From NCBI RefSeq assembly GCF_009569385.1, contig NZ_WBOF01000001.1, positions 1,302,001 through 1,366,000 of the forward strand: 64,000 nt of DNA. The letters are read 5' to 3'. Positions within the stretch are counted from its first letter, which is position 1, and every line of letters starts with the position of its first letter. The DNA comes from Streptomyces kaniharaensis (lineage in GTDB: Bacteria > Actinomycetota > Actinomycetes > Streptomycetales > Streptomycetaceae). The position numbers and the translations under genes were made by a program. Shown here in pieces: positions 57,548-64,000 of the stretch. The notes beneath the pieces are model-generated. The model did not search any database, was not told the DNA's origin, and saw only the letters and a list, made by a program, of their open reading frames with translations.

Positions 57548-57577
57548 ACGTTAGCGAGTCCGGGCAACCGAGTCCAA
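57548..57577 (-). promoter_or_regulatory. Promoter of NlpC/P60 gene (1)
   Basis: TTGGAC (57577-57572), 18-base spacer, TAACGT (57553-57548) on the minus strand; start near 57541, leader of about 76 bases. Confidence 0.65.
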
Positions 57578-57638
57578 ACCCTTCCCAACCCGAATATTTG
57601 ACATCTAATCGGACATCAGTCCGAGTCCGGGGAAAAGC

Positions 57639-57677
57639 CGCAGGCCCGGCCTTCCGTGGTGGAAGACCGGGCCTGCG
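57639..57677 (-). terminator. Terminator after NlpC/P60 gene (2)
   Basis: CGCAGGCCCGG with CCGGGCCTGCG, extended past one mismatch by CTTCC/GGAAG; 16 pairs with a five-base loop, 17 bases beyond the stop of the downstream paralog. Confidence 0.88.
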
Positions 57678-57693
57678 AGGGCCTGAAGGGGGA

Positions 57694-58827
57694 TCAGACG
57701 CGCACGATGGCGGAGAGCGGCATGTTCGAGACCGCCTCGTAGCGGACGTAGGCGCCCGGCTTCGGCGCGTGCAGCACCTGGCCGTTGCCGGCGTAGATGC
57801 CGACGTGGTGGGCGTCGCTGAAGAAGATCAGGAGGTCGCCGGGCTGGGCCTGGGAGAGGTCCGTACCGATCCGGGTGCCGGCGTGGGCCTGCTCCTGCGA
57901 GGTGCGCGGCAGCGACACGCCGGCCTGGTCGAACGCCCAGACCATCAGGCCGGAGCAGTCGAAGGAGTTCGGGCCGGTGTCGCCCCAGCCGTACGGGCTG
58001 CCGACCTTGCTGGCGGCGTAGGACAGCGCGGCGGCACCGTGCGAGCTGCCGGGGGCCGGCTTGGCGACCGGCGAGGAGCTCGGCGAGGAGCTCGGCTGCG
58101 AGCCCAGGCCGGTGCGGGTGCTGTCGCGGGAGGCGCGGTCGGCGGCCTGCTGGGCGGCCTTGGCGGCGTCCGCCTTGGCCTTCGCGTCGGCGGCGGCCTT
58201 CTCCTCGGCCGCGCGGAGCGCCTGGCGCTCCTGCTCGGTCAGGGTGTTGAGCAGGTCCTGGGCGGCCCTGAGCTTGCCCTGGACCTCCTCCTTGGCGGTC
58301 TTGAGCTGCTGCGTGGTGGTGTCCAGCTCGGCGAGCTTGGCCTGGGCCTCGTTGCGGTCCTGGTCGAGCTTGCGCTGCTGCTCCTGGAGCTCCTTCAGCT
58401 GACCCTTCTGGGTGCTGCCGGCCTGGTTCAGGGCGTCGGCCTGGCTGAGGAAGTTGTCCGGGCTGGCGGAGAACATCAGCTGGACGGTCGGGGATATGCC
58501 CCCGTTGCGGTACTGCTCGCCGGCGATCTCGGCGAGTCCGCCCTGCAGGTCGGTCACCTGCGCCTGCTGGCGCGCCACCTGGTCCTGCAGGCTGCCGACC
58601 TGCTTCTGCAGCTCCTGCTGCTTGGCCTGGGCGGCGTTGAACTTCTCCGTCGCGACCTCGGCCTGCTCGTTGAGCTGGTCGACCTGCTCCTTGACCTGGT
58701 CCTTGGTCGGCGCCGGGTCGGCGTGGGCACCGGACTGCGCGGAGAGGGCGACGGTTGCAGCGGCGACACCGGTCAGGATGGACACACGGGTGCGGCTGGC
58801 GGGCTTGGGACGACGATGGGACGCCAC
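57694..58827 (-). CDS. NlpC/P60 peptidoglycan hydrolase (2), c-di-AMP riboswitch controlled
   Basis: 377 aa; GTG at 58827, GAAGGAG ten bases upstream. Signal peptide (VSILTGVAAATVALSAQSGAHA), coiled coil (about 40-215), Ser/Pro linker, and catalytic domain with Cys in FDCSGLMVWAF near 288, His in AHHVGIYAG near 338. N-terminal MASHRRPKPASR is shared with paralog (3), and the two are clearly duplicates. RipC-like (Rv2190c). The ydaO-type riboswitch in its 270-base leader should lower expression when c-di-AMP is high, as known for this class in Bacteria. Confidence 0.95.
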   Translation of the reverse strand: MASHRRPKPASRTRVSILTGVAAATVALSAQSGAHADPAPTKDQVKEQVDQLNEQAEVATEKFNAAQAKQQELQKQVGSLQDQVARQQAQVTDLQGGLAEIAGEQYRNGGISPTVQLMFSASPDNFLSQADALNQAGSTQKGQLKELQEQQRKLDQDRNEAQAKLAELDTTTQQLKTAKEEVQGKLRAAQDLLNTLTEQERQALRAAEEKAAADAKAKADAAKAAQQAADRASRDSTRTGLGSQPSSSPSSSPVAKPAPGSSHGAAALSYAASKVGSPYGWGDTGPNSFDCSGLMVWAFDQAGVSLPRTSQEQAHAGTRIGTDLSQAQPGDLLIFFSDAHHVGIYAGNGQVLHAPKPGAYVRYEAVSNMPLSAIVRV

Positions 58828-58850
58828 GAAGGCGGGCTCCTTCTTCCTAG

Positions 58851-59016
58851 GTCCGCCTACCGGGTGAGCTGACGGGTTCGGGCCGGAAGCATGCCCTACG
58901 ACGCCTCACAGCCGTTCCACCGGCCGACCTGGCGCCGATTCACCCCGGAGGAACGTGGTTCCCCGGCTCCGTTCCACAGCTCCCCCGACCACTGGGCTCC
59001 CCGTCGGACAGGCGCT
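58851..59016 (-). ncRNA. c-di-AMP riboswitch (ydaO-yuaA class)
   Basis: On the minus strand the core blocks of the class appear in order: TCGGGGGAGC, GGGGTGAATC, GTAGGGCATGC, then CCCGAACCCGTCAGCT and CACCCGGTAGGCG near the 3' end. The P1 helix pairs CGCCT (59014-59010) with AGGCG (58858-58854). Located directly upstream of NlpC/P60 gene (2) and about 23 bases from its ribosome site. Confidence 0.93.
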
Positions 59017-59104
59017 TCGACCTGCCCCGCTGCTTCACGAACTCGACGGAAACCACCGCCGCCACCCTGGCTGGGTGATCGACAGTGCGGTGGTTCGGGG
59101 CACG

Positions 59105-59134
59105 ACCCTAGTAACTGAACCGTGATCCGTTCAA
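59105..59134 (-). promoter_or_regulatory. Promoter of the riboswitch-controlled NlpC/P60 gene (2)
   Basis: TTGAAC (59134-59129), 18-base spacer, TAGGGT (59110-59105), predicted start near 59098, leaving room for the whole aptamer. The remaining 59135-59260 has no supported feature. Confidence 0.55.
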
Positions 59135-59260
59135 ATCCTTGTCAGAAAAAAAGCGGTAGAGGAACCAAGTTCATTTGTGAAGATGACCGATGGTGATCGC
59201 CGCCGTACGCAAAGCTGATCACCGATCACCAATTGGGGTACGGCGCGAACAGAAGCGAAC

Positions 59261-59285
59261 GCGCCACCCCGTGCAGAGGTGGCGC
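59261..59285 (-). terminator. Terminator after NlpC/P60 gene (3)
   Basis: GCGCCACC (59261-59268) pairs with GGTGGCGC (59278-59285), followed on the minus strand by GTTCGCTTCTGTTC. Confidence 0.75.
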
Positions 59286-59321
59286 GGATCACAGGGGCGA
59301 CGACTCCTCGGTGTCGGGCCG

Positions 59322-60359
59322 TCAGACCCGGCGGATGGTGTTGATCGGCATCGCGTCGGCCTTCATCACCTTGACCACGTCACCGGTGTGCGGCGCGTGC
59401 ACCACCATGCCGTTGCCGATGTACATCCCGACGTGGTGCCGGTCGCTGCCGTAGATGACGAGGTCGCCCGGCTGGGCCTGGTCCAGCGAGGGCACCCGGG
59501 TGCCGACGTCGCCCTGCTCCTGCGAGGTGCGCGGCAGCGAGACGCCGGCCTTCCCGTACGCCCAGACCATCAGGCCCGAGCAGTCGAAGGTGTTCTCCCC
59601 GGTGGCGCCCCACACGTACGGCGAGCCCTGCTTGCTCATCGCCTTGGCGACGGCCACGGCCGCGTACCCGCTCGCCGGCGGCAGGTTGCTGAGGTCGACC
59701 CGGTCGCTGCCGCGCGAGGCGCGGTCGTCCTGCGCCTGCTGGGCGCGCAGCGCGGCGCGCTCGGAGGCGCTGAGCGAGTTCAGCAGGTCCTGCGCCGCCT
59801 TGAGCTTCTGGTTGACGTCCGCCTTGGCCTGGTTCAGGTCCTTGGTGGTGGCGTCGAGCGAGGCGAGCACCGCGGCGGCCTCGGCCTTCTCCTGGTCCAG
59901 CCGGCGCTGCTGGTCCAGCAGGCCCTTGAGCGCCTCGGCCTCGCTGGTGCTGGCCTGCTGCACGCTGGAGGCCTTGTCCAGGTAGCCGGCCGGGTCGGAG
60001 GAGAGCATCAGCTGCACGGACGGGTCGATGCCGCCGGTGCGGTACTGCTCGCCCGCCACGCCCGCGAGGCCGGCCTGAAGCTGGGTCATCTGCTCCTGGC
60101 CGCGGGCCACCTGGTCCTGCAGCTGGTCGGCCTGCTTGCGCAGCTGGTCGGCCCGCTCCTTGGCGCCGTTGAACTTCTCCGCCGCCTGCTCCTGCTCCTG
60201 CTGGAGCTGGTCGATCTGCGCCTTGACGTCCGACTTGTTCGGCTGCGGCGCGGCGTGCGCGGCCACCTGGGCGGAGAGGGCGACCGCGGTCGCAGCGGCA
60301 GCGGTGAGCACGGAGACCCGCGCGCGGCTCGGCTGCTTGGGACGGCGGTGGGAGGCCAA
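59322..60359 (-). CDS. NlpC/P60 peptidoglycan hydrolase (3)
   Basis: 345 aa from a TTG at 60359 with GAAGGAG eight bases upstream; the leader GAAGAAGGAGCCCG is the same as for paralog (2), which supports this start over the ATG at 60389. Signal peptide (VSVLTAAAATAVALSAQVAAHA), coiled coil (about 40-200), catalytic Cys in FDCSGLMVWAY near 240, His in RHHVGMYIGN near 290. No riboswitch precedes it. A DL-endopeptidase expected to work in growth or sporulation. Confidence 0.94.
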   Translation of the reverse strand: MASHRRPKQPSRARVSVLTAAAATAVALSAQVAAHAAPQPNKSDVKAQIDQLQQEQEQAAEKFNGAKERADQLRKQADQLQDQVARGQEQMTQLQAGLAGVAGEQYRTGGIDPSVQLMLSSDPAGYLDKASSVQQASTSEAEALKGLLDQQRRLDQEKAEAAAVLASLDATTKDLNQAKADVNQKLKAAQDLLNSLSASERAALRAQQAQDDRASRGSDRVDLSNLPPASGYAAVAVAKAMSKQGSPYVWGATGENTFDCSGLMVWAYGKAGVSLPRTSQEQGDVGTRVPSLDQAQPGDLVIYGSDRHHVGMYIGNGMVVHAPHTGDVVKVMKADAMPINTIRRV

Positions 60360-60409
60360 GGGACGGGCTCCTTCTTCCATCGGCCTCACCCGATCGAGTG
60401 AGAATCCGG

Positions 60410-60439
60410 AAAATAGGTTTGACGCCAGACCCTAGTGAA
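60410..60439 (-). promoter_or_regulatory. Promoter of NlpC/P60 gene (3) (candidate)
   Basis: TTCACT (60439-60434), 18-base spacer, TATTTT (60415-60410) on the minus strand. A TAGGGT (60431-60426) in the same stretch is an alternative -10 and recalls the promoter of paralog (2). Confidence 0.45.
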
Positions 60440-60569
60440 GATCTAAGCGTTCCGCCACTCCCTCGAAGGCGTGAACTCACACCTTCAGAGTGACTTCACC
60501 AGATCCCCCCATCCCCCCGAAAAGGGTTCTGACCAGGCATCATCCCGATCCGAAGGGGGTCACCCCCGG

Positions 60570-62048
60570 TCAGGGCCGGGCCAGCCGATTCAGCAGCAGC
60601 ACCGAGGCGACGGGGCGCGCGCCGGCCTTCCGCACGCCCTCCGCCACCTCCCGGTCGGTGGAGACCACCACCACCGGGCGGCCCTGCGGCTCGGCCCGCA
60701 CCAGGCGGCGGATCAGCTCGTCCGCCGTCTCGCCGGTCCGGCTGAACCGTACCCGAACCCCGCGCGGCGGCGCCATGATGACCGGCACGTCCAGGTCCTG
60801 CCCGTCGAACACACAGGTGACCTCCGCCTGCGTGCGCTGGGCCAGCATCGCCAGCCCGCCCAGCAGCCGGATCCGCTGCTGCTCCAGCGGCAGCGTCGGA
60901 TAGCCGGTCTTGGTCACGTTGTAGCCGTCCACCACCAGGTGCACCTGCGGGATCGCCAGCAGCTGGTCCAGCAGCGCCGGATCGTCCTCCGCCAGCCCGC
61001 GCCGGGCCACGTCGTGCGGCGAGGCCGCACCCGGCACCACCGCCTCCACCAGGTCCGCCGGGCGGATCTGCGACACCGGCAGCGCCAGCTCCCGCTGGAG
61101 CCCCTGCGCCGACTGCAGCACGGTGTCCAGCAGCAGCCGCAGCCGCATGTCCTCGACGCTGCGCCCCTCGCGAGCCGACCGGCGGCCCTGCTCGGCGGCG
61201 TTCTCCAGCTCGGAGACCCGGTGCCGCAGCCGCCGCGCCTCGCTCTCGGCGGCGCTGCGCTCGGCCGCCGCCTGCGCCCGCAGCGTCTCCAGCTCCCCGG
61301 CCAGCCGGCGGGTCTCGGCCTGCGCCCGGCGGGTGTCGCTCTCCAGCGACCGCATCTTCCGGCGCAGCGCGTCGGCCTCCCGGCGGACGTCCTCCGACTC
61401 GGCCCGCTGCCGGTCCAGGTCCGCCCGCGCGGCCGCACGCACCTCGGTCAGCTCGGCCTGGAGCTTCTCCGCCAGCCGGGCCGCCTCCGCCGCCGCGCCC
61501 TCGGCGTCGGCCCGCTCGGCCTCCTCGCCGGCCTCGGCGACCAGCCGGCTCCAGCCCGCCGACCGCACCAGGTAGGCGGCGGCCGCGACGTCCATCGGAT
61601 CGGCGGCGCCGGGGACGCTGCCCGACTCCAGCGCCTTCACCAGGTCCGGCTGCCCGAGCCGCAGCCGTTCCGCTATCCGCACCCGGAAGGCCGGCTCCGA
61701 CTCCAGCGCCGCGGCCAGCGCGGTGGCCGCGTACTTGGCGCGCCGCACAGGGGTGAACTTCGCGTACTGACGGAGGCTCTGCGGCAGCTCGCCCGGAGGC
61801 ATTCCGCCGAGCGCGTCCGCCGCCAGGCCGACCACGCGCCGGCGTACTCCCTCGGGCAGCGGCCGGTCGAGCTTCTCGACCGGGCGGCCCGCCGCCTCCT
61901 CGGCCCCGGAGCCGGCCTCGGCGGCCTCGACGGCCTCGGACGAGGTGGCCCCGACGACGGTCTCCGCCGCCTCAGCGGCCGGCGCCCGCCCGCCCGCAGC
62001 GGGCTGGCGCCCCTGCGGCCCGGTGGGCTCCCTCGCTGCGTCCACCAC
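60570..62048 (-). CDS. NYN domain protein with central coiled coil
   Basis: 492 aa; GTG at 62048. Acidic Ala-rich N-terminus, a helical region (LPEGVRRRVVGLAADALGGMPPGELP), long Arg/Glu/Ala coiled coil (about 185-300), then a C-terminal NYN (PIN-like) domain beginning VHLVVDGYNVTKTGYP near 355, with VTCVFDGQD and VSTDREVAEGVRKAGA; acidic residues at DGYN, FDGQD and STDRE can form a metal site. YacP-like RNase relatives process rRNA or tRNA. Conserved in streptomycetes; activity unknown. Confidence 0.9.
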   Translation of the reverse strand: MVDAAREPTGPQGRQPAAGGRAPAAEAAETVVGATSSEAVEAAEAGSGAEEAAGRPVEKLDRPLPEGVRRRVVGLAADALGGMPPGELPQSLRQYAKFTPVRRAKYAATALAAALESEPAFRVRIAERLRLGQPDLVKALESGSVPGAADPMDVAAAAYLVRSAGWSRLVAEAGEEAERADAEGAAAEAARLAEKLQAELTEVRAAARADLDRQRAESEDVRREADALRRKMRSLESDTRRAQAETRRLAGELETLRAQAAAERSAAESEARRLRHRVSELENAAEQGRRSAREGRSVEDMRLRLLLDTVLQSAQGLQRELALPVSQIRPADLVEAVVPGAASPHDVARRGLAEDDPALLDQLLAIPQVHLVVDGYNVTKTGYPTLPLEQQRIRLLGGLAMLAQRTQAEVTCVFDGQDLDVPVIMAPPRGVRVRFSRTGETADELIRRLVRAEPQGRPVVVVSTDREVAEGVRKAGARPVASVLLLNRLARP

Positions 62049-62185
62049 GTCCTCGGCTCCGATCCTGGTCCAACGCGCACGGCCCCGCGGCCGCCGCCGC
62101 TGTCGTCACGCTCCGTGCGTCCTGTCTGTATTGTCCCGTGCGGCGGACGCCCGCGCCGCGCGCCGTCCACCGCACCGGCGGGGCA

Positions 62186-62464
62186 TCAGCCCTGTTCGGC
62201 CGCGGCCTCAGCGCCCTCTGCCTCAGCGCCCTCTGCCCCCGGGCGGGCGACCAGCTCGACCTGGTCCACCGCGTTGCACCAGCGGCAGCGCACCGACTCG
62301 ATCGTCTCGTTCAGGACCTCGGTCTCCTCGACCTTGGACTCGCCGGCCAGGTCGAAGTGCAGGAACTCGGTCACCCGCGCGGTGCGGGTCACGTCGAAGC
62401 GGGTGAGGTTGCCGCACAGGGTGCAGCGCCAGCGCGTCTCGGCGGTCAGGGCGGGGACGGTCAT
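62186..62464 (-). CDS. Small zinc-ribbon protein
   Basis: 92 aa; ATG with GAGAGGA. Two CXXC pairs, CTLCG near 14-18 and CRWCN near 60-64, can bind one zinc. Between them is FDVTRTARVTEFLHFDLAGESKVEETEVLNE. Ends in an acidic AEGAEAE tail. I recognise only a conserved actinobacterial small protein. Divergent from the rhomboid gene and 137 bases upstream of the NYN gene, so the two may be cotranscribed. Confidence 0.85.
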   Translation of the reverse strand: MTVPALTAETRWRCTLCGNLTRFDVTRTARVTEFLHFDLAGESKVEETEVLNETIESVRCRWCNAVDQVELVARPGAEGAEAEGAEAAAEQG

Positions 62465-62663
62465 CGGGGTCCTCTCGGGTGGTCCCTGGATGGGCTGGGC
62501 GCTCCCCCGGGGCCCCGGCGTCGGCGGCGGGAGGCGGGAATGCCCGGCCCAAGCCTATTGCCTGGGGCAACCATCACGGCCACCGGTTCGCGGGATCCGG
62601 AGCGGGAGTCGGGCTCTAGTCCACCTGCCGTACAACACGGTGTTACAAAGGGCGCCCGGAGGG

Positions 62664-63452
62664 ATGCTTGACCGCATGGCGCTCGCGGCCCCCGGCCACA
62701 CCGACATGCGGGACGGCGGCCCGGCCGTGCCCGCCCCGGCGGTCACCTACGCCCTCATCGCGGTCAACACCCTGGTCTTCCTGCTCGGCCCGGCCGCCGG
62801 GCTCAACCCGCTCTACGGCAGCGGGCAGGCCCGGGTCTGCGCCGAGCAGCGGTACGAGCAGCGCTTCGGCGCCGTCCCCGCCGAACTGCTCGCCGGACGC
62901 CCGCTCTCCGCCGAGCAGCTGGCCGAGGACCCGGTCCCCGGCTGCCCGGCCGCCGCCACCCCGGGCAAGCACCCGGCGCTCTCCGTCCTCAGCGCGCTCT
63001 TCCTGCACGCCGGCTGGCTGCACCTGGCGGGCAACCTGCTCTTCCTCTATGTCTTCGGCCCCACCGTCGAACGGCGGCTCGGCCGGGCCCGCTTCACCCT
63101 CTTCTACCTGGCCGTCGGCAGCCTGGCCACGTACGGCTTCGCCCTCGCCGAGGCGCACTCGCCGGACTCGACCCGGGTGCTGATCGGCGCCTCCGGTGCG
63201 ATCTCCGGCGTGCTGGGCGCCTACCTGCGCTTCCATCCGCGCTCCCGGGTGACCACGCTCGTCCCGCTGCTGCTCTTCCTGCCGCTGCGCTTCCCGGCCT
63301 GGCTGGTGCTCGGCCTCTGGTTCGTCCTGCAGGGGTGGTCGGTGCACGCGGCCGGCCCCGGCGTCGCCTATCTGGTCCACGTGATCGGCTTCTCGGCCGG
63401 CTTCCTCTACGCCTGCACCGTGGTCGGCCGTCCCCCGCGACGACCCGGCTGA
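62664..63452 (+). CDS. Rhomboid family intramembrane serine protease
   Basis: 262 aa. Six to seven helices: AVTYALIAVNTLVFLLG near 26; the HAGWLHLAGNLLFLYVFG helix near 112 (Asn of the oxyanion site); catalytic Ser in LIGASGAISGVLGAY at about 177; and catalytic His in YLVHVIGFSAGF near 238. The ATG at 62664 abuts GGAGGG too closely, so the ATG at 62676 (12 bases from it) may be the true start. Substrates unknown; rhomboids cut membrane-anchored proteins. Confidence 0.93.
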   Translation: MLDRMALAAPGHTDMRDGGPAVPAPAVTYALIAVNTLVFLLGPAAGLNPLYGSGQARVCAEQRYEQRFGAVPAELLAGRPLSAEQLAEDPVPGCPAAATPGKHPALSVLSALFLHAGWLHLAGNLLFLYVFGPTVERRLGRARFTLFYLAVGSLATYGFALAEAHSPDSTRVLIGASGAISGVLGAYLRFHPRSRVTTLVPLLLFLPLRFPAWLVLGLWFVLQGWSVHAAGPGVAYLVHVIGFSAGFLYACTVVGRPPRRPG

Positions 63453-63493
63453 CGCCCGATACCCTGTCGGCACCCCACGAAGGAGCCGGAACT

Positions 63494-63775
63494 GTGATCA
63501 CCGCCATCGTCCTGATCAAGACCAGTGTCGACCGCATCCCGGAGATCGCCGAGGCCATCGCGGCCATCGAGGGCGTCAGCGAGGTGTACTCGGTGACCGG
63601 CGGCTACGACCTGGTGGCGATGGTCCGGGTGCGCAGGCACGACGACCTGGCCGACGTCATCCCGGGCCGGCTGAACAAGATCCCGGGCGTGGCCCACACC
63701 GAGACCCAGATCGCCTTCCGCACCTACTCCCAGCACGACCTGGAGGCCGCGTTCGCCCTCGGCCTCGACGAGTAG
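63494..63775 (+). CDS. Lrp/AsnC ligand-binding (RAM) domain protein
   Basis: 93 aa; GTG with AAGGAG. Only the C-terminal RAM domain of Lrp/AsnC regulators is present: VITAIVLIKTSVDRIPEIAEAIAAIEGVSEVYSVTG, then GYDLVAMVRV and TQIAFRTYSQHD. There is no helix-turn-helix, so it may act by oligomerising with full-length Lrp proteins or by binding amino acids. Stand-alone RAM proteins are common in Actinobacteria. Confidence 0.93.
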   Translation: MITAIVLIKTSVDRIPEIAEAIAAIEGVSEVYSVTGGYDLVAMVRVRRHDDLADVIPGRLNKIPGVAHTETQIAFRTYSQHDLEAAFALGLDE

Positions 63776-63782
63776 CGGCCCC

Positions 63783-64000
63783 TCAACGACGGGTGTCGGC
63801 GACGCAACGGCCGTCCTCGTTGCGGTAGTTCCACGCGGCGCCGTCCGTGACCAGCTCGCGGACGGCGGTCAGGAAGCGGTCGATGTGCTCGTCCGGCGTC
63901 CCGGCCCCGAAGCTCACCCGGATCGCGTTCAGGCTGCGCTCGCCCGGCAGCGACGGGTCGGGAGCGCCACACGTCGAGACCACGGCCGGCGCCTCGTCGT
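63783..64000 (-). CDS. Class V aminotransferase / cysteine desulfurase-like, C-terminal part
   Basis: The frame runs off the right edge; 72 codons are visible. SLNAIRVSFGAGTPDEHIDRFLTAVRELV is the typical end of a class V aminotransferase. CGAPDPS and the Asp/Arg-rich end (YRNEDGRCVADTRR) follow the family of streptomycete aminotransferases beside this Lrp gene. The PLP lysine is outside the window. Converges on the Lrp/AsnC-type gene, seven bases apart. Confidence 0.8.
   Translation of the reverse strand, partial: DEAPAVVSTCGAPDPSLPGERSLNAIRVSFGAGTPDEHIDRFLTAVRELVTDGAAWNYRNEDGRCVADTRR

Overview
High-GC actinobacterial chromosome. Codon use, GTG/TTG starts, the dcw order and the neighbourhood genes all point to Streptomycetaceae (Streptomyces or Kitasatospora; I cannot choose between them). 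It is core chromosome: I see no insertion sequence, phage, integrase, CRISPR array, rRNA or tRNA. Most features are housekeeping, so the interest lies in regulation, start sites and one broken gene.

Layout. 1-15183 (minus) is the division and cell-wall cluster, transcribed rsmH-ftsL-ftsI-murE-murF-mraY-murD-ftsW-murG-ftsQ-ftsZ-pgeF, with the next gene just entering at the left edge; overlaps of 1-8 bases couple most of it. 15716-21290 (plus) holds a beta-carbonic anhydrase, then a MoxR ATPase / DUF58 / transglutaminase operon. 21379-31729 carries a DUF3040 protein, a methyltransferase, a HEPN-family protein, a DUF4126 membrane protein, a phytoene-desaturase-like oxidoreductase, a Gln/Tyr-rich membrane protein, metF, a polyprenyl synthase, thiE with a Rv2175c-type DNA-binding protein, and a ferredoxin-reductase-like flavoprotein.

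31829-41654 holds a TPP riboswitch with thiO-thiS-thiG, a PknL-type PASTA kinase broken by one extra T inside its DFG codons, a molybdopterin oxidoreductase, bacterioferritin and its ferredoxin with iron boxes, class II DAHP synthase, and a fused anthranilate synthase behind a trp attenuator whose leader peptide has three Trp codons. 41655-55244 holds the MacRS two-component system with a PlsC acyltransferase, an esterase, an EEP-family phosphatase/nuclease, glucokinase, then a set conserved across Actinobacteria (DUF5304, ArsA-like protein, SRPBCC protein, FadD15-like ligase, GT4 mannosyltransferase, membrane glycosyltransferase). 55241-60359 has a secreted zinc-peptidase-like protein and three NlpC/P60 hydrolases, one under a c-di-AMP riboswitch. 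60570-64000 ends with an NYN-domain protein, a zinc ribbon, a rhomboid protease, an Lrp/AsnC ligand-binding protein and the C-terminus of a class V aminotransferase.

Themes. (i) Peptidoglycan is made (mur/mraY/fts), cross-linked (ftsI) and cut (three NlpC/P60) within one window. (ii) Chorismate and tryptophan entry genes lie back to back. (iii) A near-consensus MacR box lies 141 bases upstream of a membrane-protein gene, about 18 kb from macRS itself. (iv) At least seven genes appear to be read from leaderless mRNAs, with a TANNNT box 6-7 bases before the start codon. (v) Gene content and order resemble the M. tuberculosis regions Rv2149c-Rv2166c and Rv2172c-Rv2190c.
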